From: an uncultured Flavobacteriales bacterium
Lineage (GTDB): Bacteria; Bacteroidota; Bacteroidia; Flavobacteriales_D; Sanyastnellaceae
DNA length: 51,048 nt
Assembly (NCBI GenBank): GCA_913041135.1
Contig: CAJWIF010000004.1
Location: forward strand, 1-51,048
Direction: 5' to 3'
This document shows positions 32,786-41,067 of this stretch, piece by piece. A program made the position numbers and the translations under genes. Below the pieces are notes generated by a model. The model saw only the letters and a program-made list of their open reading frames with translations, made no database searches and was not told the origin of the DNA. Positions within the stretch are counted from its first letter, which is position 1; every line of letters starts with the position of its first letter.

Positions 32786-35080
32786 CTACTGACGCTTGCG
32801 TAGAATCGTGAGCGGTCCATAAAAGGTTTCGCCATCCGACCGCCTCAATACGTAATAGTACGTCCCATCAGAAACGGGGTCTCCACTCATCCGGCCATCC
32901 CAGCCGCCTTTGTAGTCGTCATCCTGAAAGACCAGATTGCCCCATCGATTGAAGATCTCAACGCTCGAGTTGGGAAAGCCTTCAATTCCCGGAATTCTGA
33001 AAAAGTCATTGTAGGTGTCGTTGTTCGGAGAGAAGACATTGGGGATTTCCGTGTCGCATGCCACGAGGCTGATCATGAACGAGGCGTCGCTGCCGCATTG
33101 GTCAATGGCCCACACCTCCATAACACCCTGTTGGGTCGTTGATTGGTAATTGCCAAACGGGCCGATGAAAGTGACGAGGCTGTCCAAGAATTGATCGACA
33201 GCCACCCAAACGGAATCTTGAGGACTCTGGTTGGAGTCGAAATTCGAATATTGCCAGGTGAAGAAGGTGTAGTTGCCAGTTCCTCCTTCCAGTCCGAGAC
33301 TGGCCTGAAGTCCGAGGCAGACATCGTCTTCGTCACCGGTAATGGGTTCGTAAATGGGGATTTCAACTTCCCATTCCACGACGGCCTCCGTTTCGCATGG
33401 GTCCGTCACGGTCAAAATAATCGCCGTGCTGGTGTTCAGGTTGACCAATTCCGTTTGTACGTCACCGCCAGAAGACCAGGCGTAATCAAAGGGCCCAACT
33501 CCGGTATTGATCCCCGCCTGCAAATACACGCTGTCACCCGCGCAGAGGGGGTCATTCAGTTGGTTGATGTAGACGTTCAGTTCCGGTGGTTGAGTGAATG
33601 CGACAGTCGCCTCAACCTCGTTTCCGCAGACATCGGTCACCACCACATCAGCTGTCCCCGGTGTGTTTGTGGTCACTACATTCACAGAAAGGGTGTCATT
33701 CGTCCCTGTACTCCATTCATATGAATACGGTCCATAACCACTGATTGGATTCACTTCAAGTACAGCCTCTCCTTGACAAATGCCGACAGGAGATTCAAAG
33801 TCAAGCGTCGTTTGTTCGAAATCTTGTATGACCAGGGTGGCCGATCGTAAGACGGAATCGCCGCACAGATTGGTATACAGGTACTCGATGGTCACGGTTT
33901 CGGGAGCTTCTGCTTCTGCGTCAGCGTTGACATTCAACGGCAAATCATAAATGTATTGCCCCACCAACATGATCACTTCGGGATCAATGGTTTCGTAATC
34001 GACACCGTTCGTAGCTGTACCTGAAATGGTCACATTCAACGTGTCTTCAGTAGTTGCGCTTGGACGAATGATTTTGAATATGGCATTGTTGCAGGATTCC
34101 ACCACCGTCGTGTCTCCCAGGAAGATCTGATTTCCAGAAACGGATGCGCTGGCCACCAGGTCAAATGCATTGGAGGAAAAGCTGCCTTCTTCTAAAACCA
34201 CGATGGACTCCAAAGCGGTGTCGCTGCCGTCAGCAATGGCGAGTTTGATGTGATACGTTGCGCCGCATTGGACCGCGTATTCTGCCGTAAACGGCACAGT
34301 ATATCCGTTGATGCAAACATCAGTCCCCCCTTGATTGTCTTCGTAGTAAATAGCGTTTGTGCCCGAATTGACTGAAGAGATGGTGATGGGTAAAATGGGG
34401 TCGGTGTCGGGGACGCCGGCAATGTTGACCGCTCCATCGGGGAATCCAGCTGGGCTATCGAATGGACCCGTAATCCCTGGTCCGCTCAAGAAAAAAGCGA
34501 AGACATCGTTGTATTGGGTATTGATCCACGTCTCGTACTCGTCCGATCCAAAGACGTAATTGAAACTAATTGAATCCCCGCCGGAGACAAAATCAAACTC
34601 TAAGACACATCCATCGTTTACTGAATTGACGGTGAAGTTTTGGCCTATCATCGGTGGAACAGAATTGGCGATGTCCAGCAAGTCAGGGTCAGCGAAGGCT
34701 GCTCCGAGACAGTCGTCGCAGGTGTTGATGGAGCATTCGAGATTTTCTGAAGCATCCGAGCTCAGAACCAATCCTGAAGCGATGGAAAAGGAATCTTCCC
34801 CTTGGGTTAAATAGCCTAATTGTGAGAGTCCACCCGTATACGTCACGTTGAACGCTTCAACACCTTCACCAAGAAGCACGGTGTTGACATACTCTTCCGG
34901 GGTGAGGGTTTGATCCACCTGAATCTGCCCCGTTGCGGCACTCCAGCAAAAAACAGCCAATCCGAGAAAAACGAATTCAGCCCATGATCTGCCGTGGTTA
35001 CGATTTTCAACTTCGTCCAACAGGGAGTGATGCTCTGAAGCAATATCGCTAATACGGGGTGTGCGAATGGACTGTTTCAT
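32786..35080 (-). CDS. T9SS type B sorting domain protein with choice-of-anchor L domain
   Basis: Secreted or surface protein of about 764 aa (ATG at 35080). The frame extends to 35143, and the true start is uncertain because the hydrophobic signal (WAEFVFLGLAVFCWSAATGQ) lies about 34 residues in. The mature N-terminal domain matches the choice-of-anchor L family: SGLVLSSDASENLE, VLEFDFVSGGDSISFNYVFGSDEY, FAFFLSGPGI and AIADGSDTALESIVVLEEGSF. Several Ig/PKD-like beta domains with paired Cys follow. The C-terminus is the gliding-motility-associated (type B) sorting domain: IPNVFSPNNDTYND, VEIFNRWGNLVF, GGWDGRMSGDPVSDGTYYYVLRR. It depends on T9SS; SprF-like proteins such as the one at 5.1-6.1 kb often assist such cargo. 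Confidence 0.88.
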   Translation of the reverse strand: MKQSIRTPRISDIASEHHSLLDEVENRNHGRSWAEFVFLGLAVFCWSAATGQIQVDQTLTPEEYVNTVLLGEGVEAFNVTYTGGLSQLGYLTQGEDSFSIASGLVLSSDASENLECSINTCDDCLGAAFADPDLLDIANSVPPMIGQNFTVNSVNDGCVLEFDFVSGGDSISFNYVFGSDEYETWINTQYNDVFAFFLSGPGITGPFDSPAGFPDGAVNIAGVPDTDPILPITISSVNSGTNAIYYEDNQGGTDVCINGYTVPFTAEYAVQCGATYHIKLAIADGSDTALESIVVLEEGSFSSNAFDLVASASVSGNQIFLGDTTVVESCNNAIFKIIRPSATTEDTLNVTISGTATNGVDYETIDPEVIMLVGQYIYDLPLNVNADAEAEAPETVTIEYLYTNLCGDSVLRSATLVIQDFEQTTLDFESPVGICQGEAVLEVNPISGYGPYSYEWSTGTNDTLSVNVVTTNTPGTADVVVTDVCGNEVEATVAFTQPPELNVYINQLNDPLCAGDSVYLQAGINTGVGPFDYAWSSGGDVQTELVNLNTSTAIILTVTDPCETEAVVEWEVEIPIYEPITGDEDDVCLGLQASLGLEGGTGNYTFFTWQYSNFDSNQSPQDSVWVAVDQFLDSLVTFIGPFGNYQSTTQQGVMEVWAIDQCGSDASFMISLVACDTEIPNVFSPNNDTYNDFFRIPGIEGFPNSSVEIFNRWGNLVFQDDDYKGGWDGRMSGDPVSDGTYYYVLRRSDGETFYGPLTILRKRQ

Positions 35081-35194
35081 GAATCTGAATGCGACAATTG
35101 TGCTATCAAACATACGTTCTATTGTCATTGCAGTGCGTGTCATTGAATTGGACTACTAACAGTGGACCTTGAATTTCGTCAATACCTTAGCACC

Positions 35195-35869
35195 ATGAAA
35201 ACGCTCATTTCCTTGCAAGAGTTGCGCAAGACGTATACCATTGGAACACAGGTGGTGCATGCACTTGATGGCTTGGACCTGCAGATTGACAGGAATGAGT
35301 ACGTTGCACTCATGGGGCCTTCTGGAAGCGGGAAGTCTACGTTGATGAACATTCTCGGATGCTTGGATTCACCATCTCAAGGGAATTACACGCTGAATCA
35401 GCAGGATGTGGCCCATCTCAATGAAGATCAGTTGGCGGAAATTCGCAATCGTGAAATTGGATTTGTCTTTCAGACATTCAATTTATTGCCGCGGTATACT
35501 GCGCTTGAAAACGTGGCTTTGCCATTGATTTATGCCGGCTTAGACCGTGAAAGCCGAGAAGAAAGAGCCAAGGAAGTACTCACCCAAGTTGGCCTGGCAG
35601 ACCGCATGAGCCATCGCCCCAATGAATTGAGTGGTGGGCAGCGCCAGCGGGTTGCGGTGGCACGTGCTCTGGTCAATCGACCTTCCATCATTTTGGCGGA
35701 TGAGCCAACAGGAAACTTGGACACTGCGACCTCCATGGAGATCATGGCATTGTTTCAGGAAATCCAAGAAGCGGGAAATACCGTCATCCTCGTCACGCAT
35801 GAAGAAGACATTGCAGCATGTGCTAAGCGTGTGGTTCGTTTACGCGATGGTAAACTAGACCTGAGCTAA
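35195..35869 (+). CDS. ABC transporter ATP-binding protein, LolD/MacB-like
   Basis: The 224-aa ATPase (ATG at 35195; a GTG at 35162 would add 11 unlikely residues) has Walker [10 protein letters not shown] (41-49), a Q-loop in [18 protein letters not shown], the signature [17 protein letters not shown], Walker [14 protein letters not shown] and the H-loop VTHEED. The [13 protein letters not shown] segment and the short length place it in the LolD/MacB/FtsE-type group that drives lipoprotein release or mechanotransmission. No permease gene is adjacent, so its partner is encoded elsewhere. It is divergent from the type B cargo gene. Confidence 0.9.
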   Translation: MKTLISLQELRKTYTIGTQVVHALDGLDLQIDRNEYVALMGPSGSGKSTLMNILGCLDSPSQGNYTLNQQDVAHLNEDQLAEIRNREIGFVFQTFNLLPRYTALENVALPLIYAGLDRESREERAKEVLTQVGLADRMSHRPNELSGGQRQRVAVARALVNRPSIILADEPTGNLDTATSMEIMALFQEIQEAGNTVILVTHEEDIAACAKRVVRLRDGKLDLS

Positions 35870-35986
35870 TTCAATTCCGTACCGGGTGCTTTGTTGATTT
35901 CTGGAATGTTGTGAAGCAAGGTTCTGCCGTTCCTGCCGTTTCTTTGTGGAAGGCGACATGAGTCGTTTTCAATTAAGATAGAATTC

Positions 35987-37417
35987 ATGCAACGCGAACG
36001 CATTGTGAACTTGCGCGATGAAGCGCATATTGGAGAGGAATTGACCGTGTGTGGTTGGGTTCGAACATTTCGAAACAATCAATTTATCGCGCTCAACGAT
36101 GGCTCATGCTTGGGAAATTTACAACTCGTCATTGACCGCGAAAGCATTCCAGAAGCAACCCAAAAACGCCTGACCACAGGGGCTTCGATTCGAGCGAAGG
36201 GCTTGCTTGAAAAATCTCAAGGTCAAGGCCAGTTGACAGAATTGAAAGTGGTGGAATTGGAGGTGCTCGGCGATGCAGACCCGGAGGTATACCCGATCCA
36301 AATGAAGCGCCATTCCCTTGATTTCTTAAGAGAAAAAGCACATTTGCGGTTTAGAACAAGCACATTTGGTGCTGTGTTCAGAGTGCGTCACGCCTTGAAT
36401 TTTGCAATCCATAAGTTTTTCACGGATGGTGGTTTTTTCCAGATGCATACCCCCATTATTACGGGGAGTGACGCGGAAGGAGCCGGTGAAATGTTTCAAG
36501 TAACTACGTTGGATCTGAATGCGCCACCAAGGAATGAAGCGGGTTCCGTTGATTTCTCGGAAGACTTTTTTGGTAAAGCATCGAATTTGACGGTGAGTGG
36601 TCAGTTGGAAGCTGAGTTGGGTGCCATGGCATTGGGCCAGGTGTATACGTTTGGGCCGACTTTCCGGGCCGAGAATTCAAATACCTCTCGCCATCTTGCG
36701 GAATTTTGGATGGTTGAGCCGGAGGTAGCCTTTGCTGATTTGTCTGACAATATGGCGTTGGCAGAAGCGTGTTTGAAAAGTGTGTTGGGTGACGTCTTGA
36801 AGCAATGCGATGAAGACTTGGCGTTTCTCGAAGAAAGGGAGGCGAATGCTGAGAAATCATTGCCTCAAGATCAACGCCAAGGCCAGCCTCTGCGCAATCG
36901 CTTGCAAGCGGTGGTGGATGCTCCTTTCCAGCATGTGACGTATACCGAAGCCATTGATTTGTTGCGGAATTCGAAGCCGTTCAAGAAGAAGAAATTCAAG
37001 TACCCGGTAGAATGGGGTGTGGATTTGCAAAGCGAGCACGAACGTTGGCTGGTAGAGAAGCACTTCAATGGTCCGGTAATCATCACGGATTATCCAGCAG
37101 GCATCAAAGCCTTTTACATGCGTTCCAATGAAGACGGAAAAACAGTGGCAGCTATGGATGTTTTGGTTCCGGGCATTGGCGAATTAATTGGAGGGAGTCA
37201 GCGCGAAGAACGCCTGGAACGTCTTCAAGCGAAATGTGCTGAATTTGACATCCCAGAGGAACATGTTTGGTGGTACTTGGACACAAGAAGATTTGGATCA
37301 GCGGTCCACAGCGGTTTTGGCATGGGTTTTGAAAGGTTGGTGATGTACGTGACGGGTATGACTAACATCCGGGACGTTATTCCATTTCCTAGAACACCCC
37401 AAAACGCAGAGTTTTAA
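35987..37417 (+). CDS. asnS: Asparaginyl-tRNA synthetase
   Basis: Class IIb synthetase that charges tRNA-Asn. The 476-aa protein has an N-terminal anticodon-binding OB domain (VCGWVRTFRNNQFIALNDGS), motif 2 FRAENSNTSRHLAEFWMVEPE, and motif 3 GFGMGFERLVMYVTGMTNIRDVIPFPRTP. The ending IPFPRTPQNAEF is typical of AsnRS; AspRS differs here. A TMSG-like stretch and the insertion between motifs 1 and 2 are as expected for Bacteroidota AsnRS. rpoN follows after 15 nt and is probably cotranscribed; asnS-rpoN is a common pair in Flavobacteriia. Confidence 0.96.
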   Translation: MQRERIVNLRDEAHIGEELTVCGWVRTFRNNQFIALNDGSCLGNLQLVIDRESIPEATQKRLTTGASIRAKGLLEKSQGQGQLTELKVVELEVLGDADPEVYPIQMKRHSLDFLREKAHLRFRTSTFGAVFRVRHALNFAIHKFFTDGGFFQMHTPIITGSDAEGAGEMFQVTTLDLNAPPRNEAGSVDFSEDFFGKASNLTVSGQLEAELGAMALGQVYTFGPTFRAENSNTSRHLAEFWMVEPEVAFADLSDNMALAEACLKSVLGDVLKQCDEDLAFLEEREANAEKSLPQDQRQGQPLRNRLQAVVDAPFQHVTYTEAIDLLRNSKPFKKKKFKYPVEWGVDLQSEHERWLVEKHFNGPVIITDYPAGIKAFYMRSNEDGKTVAAMDVLVPGIGELIGGSQREERLERLQAKCAEFDIPEEHVWWYLDTRRFGSAVHSGFGMGFERLVMYVTGMTNIRDVIPFPRTPQNAEF

Positions 37418-37432
37418 CCCCCTATTATCCCC

Positions 37433-38914
37433 ATGCTAAGGCAATCACTCCAACAGAAACTGCTTCAAAAACTGTCTCCTCAGCAGATTCAGTTGATGAA
37501 ATTGCTGCAGCTTCCAACGATGGAGCTAGAAGTGCGGATCAAGGAAGAATTGGAGGCCAATCCAGCGCTTGAAGAGGGGGCTGAGGAGGAGGCTTGGGAT
37601 GAAGAGCGGAAAGAGGAGCAGGAGGATGGTGATGAGACAGAGGCCATGTCGGAGTTTGATTTCCAAGAGTACTTGGATGATGAAACTCCCGATTACCGAT
37701 TGAGCATCCGCAACCAAGGAATGGATGAGGAGGATCGGTCTGTACCGTATTCGGGAGGGGCTACCTTTTTTGAATTGCTTTTAGCTCAGCTGGGCTTGTT
37801 GGATGTGGATGACAAAACCCGATCCATGGCTGGGCATGTTATTGGTAATTTGGACGATGCGGGATATTTGAGGCGTGACTTGGATAGTATTGTGAACGAT
37901 TTGGCCTTCACAGAAGGCCTGGTTGTGGAACGTTCGGTAGTTGAATCCGCGTTGGAGGTCGTCCAACGATTGGATCCTGCTGGAGTGGGTGCCCGTGACC
38001 TTCGAGAGTGTTTGCAGTTGCAGTTGAAACGAAAGTTTGAAGAGGCTTCCGCACAAAAACACCAACTAGCTCGCAAGCTGTCCCAGCGCATCGCTTTGGA
38101 AATTTTGGAACATCATTTTGACGCCTTTTCAAAAAAGCATTACACCCGGATTCAAAAGGGGATGGACATTGATGAGGAAGCTCTGAAGGATGCCTTGGAT
38201 GAAATTACCGCTTTGAATCCGAAGCCGGGGAACTCCGGTAGTGAGTCCAATCGAGGCGGTGCGGTGCATGTGGTTCCTGACTTTTTATTGGCCGTTGAGG
38301 ACGATGAATTGAGGTTGCAACTCAACCAACGTAATGCTCCTGAATTGCGCATCAGTCCGGTTTATAAGGAAATGATGCAGACCTATGCCAGTGGCTCAAA
38401 TCCTAATTCGCAACAAAAGGATGCACTTACTTTCGTGAAGCAAAAGCTCGATTCGGCCAAGTGGTTTGTTGACGCGGTGCGCCAACGTCAGCACACACTG
38501 ACCATCACCATGCAGGCGATCATTGATCATCAAAAGGCGTATTTCTTCAGTGGGGATGAGGTTGACTTGCGTCCAATGATCCTCAAAGACATAGCGGATG
38601 TTGTCGGTATGGATATCAGTACGATTTCGCGCGTTGCAAATAGCAAGTATATCCAAACGCCGTACGGCACGTTTCTGTTGAAGTCTTTTTTTAGTGAAAG
38701 CATGACGACGGAAACAGGGGAAGAAGTCAGTTCTCGAGAGGTGAAGAAAATCTTACTCGAGGCCATAGAAGCGGAGGATAAGCGCAAACCGTTGGCAGAT
38801 GAAAAGCTCGGCAAACTCTTGAATAATAAGGGGTACAATATCGCCCGCAGAACGGTTGCCAAGTACCGCGAGCAATTGGGGATCCCGGTGGCTCGACTTC
38901 GGAAGCAACTCTAA
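37433..38914 (+). CDS. rpoN: RNA polymerase sigma-54 factor
   Basis: Alternative sigma factor that needs ATP-driven activators and recognises -24/-12 promoters. The 493-aa protein has the Gln/Leu-rich region I (LQQKLLQKLSPQQIQLMKLLQLP), an acidic region II (about 45-80), the core-binding domain (GHVIGNLDDAGYLRRDL and VQRLDPAGVGARDLRECL), the helix-turn-helix DIADVVGMDISTISRVANSKY and the RpoN box ARRTVAKYRE at 471-480. No activator gene is in the window. The stop overlaps the ATG of the next gene by 1 nt (TAATG). Confidence 0.97.
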   Translation: MLRQSLQQKLLQKLSPQQIQLMKLLQLPTMELEVRIKEELEANPALEEGAEEEAWDEERKEEQEDGDETEAMSEFDFQEYLDDETPDYRLSIRNQGMDEEDRSVPYSGGATFFELLLAQLGLLDVDDKTRSMAGHVIGNLDDAGYLRRDLDSIVNDLAFTEGLVVERSVVESALEVVQRLDPAGVGARDLRECLQLQLKRKFEEASAQKHQLARKLSQRIALEILEHHFDAFSKKHYTRIQKGMDIDEEALKDALDEITALNPKPGNSGSESNRGGAVHVVPDFLLAVEDDELRLQLNQRNAPELRISPVYKEMMQTYASGSNPNSQQKDALTFVKQKLDSAKWFVDAVRQRQHTLTITMQAIIDHQKAYFFSGDEVDLRPMILKDIADVVGMDISTISRVANSKYIQTPYGTFLLKSFFSESMTTETGEEVSSREVKKILLEAIEAEDKRKPLADEKLGKLLNNKGYNIARRTVAKYREQLGIPVARLRKQL

Positions 38915-39555
38915 TGGCGCAATCAATGACGACGGTTAGGCCTTGGTGGGCAAGGATTCTTTCAACGGTGCTTCATCCGTTGGTCATGCCCCTGCTCACG
39001 CTGATTCTTTTGTTTGTGTTCGATCCGTATCTGAGGACCATGCCCGGTGTATTCGTCTATTTAATGTTGGTGGTAGTGGTCAACACGGTAGCGCCAGCAA
39101 TTTCGTTGTTCGTCCTGTATCGAAAGGGGGTGCTCAGCGACTTGGAAATCGCCAATCGCTCAGAACGGGCTTTGCCTTTCCTCATTGTACTGGCCTATTT
39201 CATATTGACTTATGTGCTCTTGGTGACCGGCGATACCATGTACATTCCATCAGTTTATTTGTCGACGTGGATGGGGCTGATCCTCTCGATTGCGTTGGCT
39301 CTTCTGATTACCAAGCGATTTAAAATCAGCATGCACATGCTGGGGCAGGGAGGTGCTTTAGGAACGCTTATGGCGGTGCAAAACATTCATTTTGAGTCTC
39401 ATTTTGAGCTCAATGCCATTCTGTTCATCCTTGCTGGAGCATTGGGTTGGGCGCGCATTCGACTCGGAGTTCACCGGCACATTGAGGTATACACCGGTTA
39501 CCTGCTCGGCTTCGGTGTGTGTTTCTTAACCGTCCTTATGGGGTGGGGTGGATAA
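38914..39555 (+). CDS. PAP2-like integral membrane protein
   Basis: This 213-aa protein has about six hydrophobic segments. The last third resembles the phosphatidic acid phosphatase (PAP2) fold: HMLGQGGALGTLM takes the place of the PSGH motif, and ARIRLGVHRHIEVYTGYLLG that of the SRx5Hx3D motif, with Glu for the terminal Asp. The first signature (Kx6RP) is represented only by DLEIANRSERALPF, so catalytic activity is uncertain. Such proteins follow rpoN in other Bacteroidota, and the TAATG overlap suggests coupled translation. Role in lipid or undecaprenyl phosphate metabolism is only a guess. Confidence 0.7.
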   Translation: MAQSMTTVRPWWARILSTVLHPLVMPLLTLILLFVFDPYLRTMPGVFVYLMLVVVVNTVAPAISLFVLYRKGVLSDLEIANRSERALPFLIVLAYFILTYVLLVTGDTMYIPSVYLSTWMGLILSIALALLITKRFKISMHMLGQGGALGTLMAVQNIHFESHFELNAILFILAGALGWARIRLGVHRHIEVYTGYLLGFGVCFLTVLMGWGG

Positions 39556-39573
39556 GGCGCTAGCGGGGTTCAG

Positions 39574-40608
39574 TTAGCTTTTATGCTCGAGCTTCTTCTG
39601 CCAATTCCAAGAATCTTTCAAGGCCTCTTGCAGAGAATGCTTGCATTCCCATCCCAATAAATCCTTTGCTTTTTTGGCATCGGCATAGATGGCGGTCACA
39701 TCACCTGGTCTGCGCGGTCCAATGGTGTAGGGAACCGAGATGCCATTGGCTGATTCGAAGGCTTCGATGACTTGCAGGACACTGCTCCCGTTTCCAGCAC
39801 CCAAGTTCAACGCTTCACACGCATGATTTTGGTCTTTCAACCAATTCAACGCGGCGACATGAGCCCTTGCCAAATCGATCACGTGGATGTAATCACGGAC
39901 ACACGTTCCATCGGGTGTCGGGTAGTCATTCCCAAATACAGTCAATGGATCTCTTAAGCCTGCAGTAGCTTGGGTCAGAAAAGGAATGAGGTTGTTGGGG
40001 TGACCCAATGGCAGTTCGCCGATGTCTCCAGAAGGGTGCGCTCCGATTGGATTAAAATAGCGGAGCAAGGTCACATTCAATTCAGCGTGTGCTGAATGGG
40101 CATCTGAAATCAGCCGCTCGCAGGCTTGCTTGGTATAGCCGTAAGGAGATTCAGCGGGAAGAAAAGGGGCTGTCTCGTCAACCGGTATTTGCTCGGGTTG
40201 ACCGTAAATAGTGCAGCTACTCGAGAAGACAAAGGACCCAACGCCATGCCGATGCATCGTGGCCAACAGTGCCGCCGTGGAACCAATATTGTTGCTGAAA
40301 TACTTCAGCGGTTCAGCAGTGCTCTCACCAACAGCTTTGAACGCAGCAAAATGAATCACGCCCGCGATATTTCCACGCTTCAAACAGGATTCAAAAACGC
40401 CGTTTAAAGCAGATTCATCACAGCAATCGACATCGAAAAGTTGAATTTTTCGATTCAAAATTCGCTCCAAACCGTCCAAAACACGGGGGTGAGAATTGGA
40501 GAAATTGTCGACGATAATGGGCTCGAAACCGGCGCCTATGAGCTCAACGACGGTATGTGATCCGATGTAACCTGCACCTCCTGTGACAATAACCTGTTGC
40601 GACTTCAT
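39574..40608 (-). CDS. galE: UDP-glucose 4-epimerase
   Basis: NAD-dependent short-chain dehydrogenase-type epimerase that interconverts UDP-glucose and UDP-galactose for surface polysaccharides. From the ATG at 40606-40608 it is 344 aa and begins just before the dinucleotide motif TGGAGYIGSH (9-18). The catalytic SSSCTIYG and YxxxK pair (YGYTKQACE) are visible, as are LRYFNPIGAHPSG and the C-terminal RPGDVTAIYADAKKAKDLLGW. The frame extends 19 codons further, but a TAACTTTG box 5 nt before the chosen ATG and family length favour the shorter form. It stands alone, convergent with the PAP2-like gene. Confidence 0.95.
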   Translation of the reverse strand: MKSQQVIVTGGAGYIGSHTVVELIGAGFEPIIVDNFSNSHPRVLDGLERILNRKIQLFDVDCCDESALNGVFESCLKRGNIAGVIHFAAFKAVGESTAEPLKYFSNNIGSTAALLATMHRHGVGSFVFSSSCTIYGQPEQIPVDETAPFLPAESPYGYTKQACERLISDAHSAHAELNVTLLRYFNPIGAHPSGDIGELPLGHPNNLIPFLTQATAGLRDPLTVFGNDYPTPDGTCVRDYIHVIDLARAHVAALNWLKDQNHACEALNLGAGNGSSVLQVIEAFESANGISVPYTIGPRRPGDVTAIYADAKKAKDLLGWECKHSLQEALKDSWNWQKKLEHKS

Positions 40609-40613
40609 TGTTT

Positions 40614-40621
40614 CAAAGTTA
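40614..40621 (-). promoter_or_regulatory. Candidate -7 promoter box for galE (TAACTTTG)
   Basis: A perfect TAnnTTTG match on the minus strand that ends 5 nt before the chosen galE ATG. If used, the transcript would start at or next to the start codon. Confidence 0.42.
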
Positions 40622-40685
40622 ACCACGGCTTTCATCGCCTCATAGACCGCTGTAACTTTTTGCAATCAATCTCGTAAGGATACAT

Positions 40686-41024
40686 ATGAAAAGCCCTCAG
40701 CGACTCGGTCACCTTGTGGAGATGTTCCAAGGAAATCAACCCCTAGTTGACGGCTTGGTCGTGCTTTTCCTTGAGCACACACCGAAGTTGCTTTCAGAGT
40801 TTTTGACCCTGGTTCGCGAAGGTCGAGTGAATGAATTTCACGGAGTTTCGTTTCGACTGAAGTCGAACTTGCGTGTGTTGGGGTTCCCTGACATTCGCAA
40901 TCTGGTGGAGTCCATTGGAGCTTCGCTAAGATCTGGAATCCCCGCTTCAGAGTTGGAGCCGGAATTGCAAGCGCTGGAAACAGCCCTTCTTGGTGCGTGC
41001 CAGCAATTGAGAGAACCTCTCTAG
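40686..41024 (+). CDS. Degenerate Hpt-like helical protein lacking the phospho-acceptor His
   Basis: The 112-aa, mostly helical protein looks like a histidine phosphotransfer (Hpt) domain. FRLKSNLRVLG (56-66) aligns with the Hpt core pattern H-x-L-K-x5-L-G, but the phospho-acceptor His is replaced by Phe56. A His occurs four residues earlier (His52), outside the usual register. Upstream helices (FLEHTPKLLSEFLTLV, then a short linker) and the downstream FPDIRNLVESIGASLRSG fit the four-helix Hpt order. It may be a non-phosphorylatable binding partner, or the resemblance may be chance. It is divergent from galE and lies 43 nt before the DUF4301 gene on the same strand. Confidence 0.6.
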   Translation: MKSPQRLGHLVEMFQGNQPLVDGLVVLFLEHTPKLLSEFLTLVREGRVNEFHGVSFRLKSNLRVLGFPDIRNLVESIGASLRSGIPASELEPELQALETALLGACQQLREPL

Positions 41025-41055
41025 GAGTTTCGTTTTACACCCATTTTCTAGGACT

Positions 41056-41063
41056 TAATTTTG
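41056..41063 (+). promoter_or_regulatory. Candidate -7 promoter box for the DUF4301 gene (TAATTTTG)
   Basis: A perfect TAnnTTTG match that ends 4 nt before the ATG. The sequence around it is T-rich, so a chance match is more likely here than at the other sites. Confidence 0.3.
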
Positions 41064-41067
41064 TTTC

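Noticed and set aside
33143-33724. 193-codon open frame on the plus strand
   Set aside because: It is antisense to the type B cargo gene and low in sequence order; no family resemblance.
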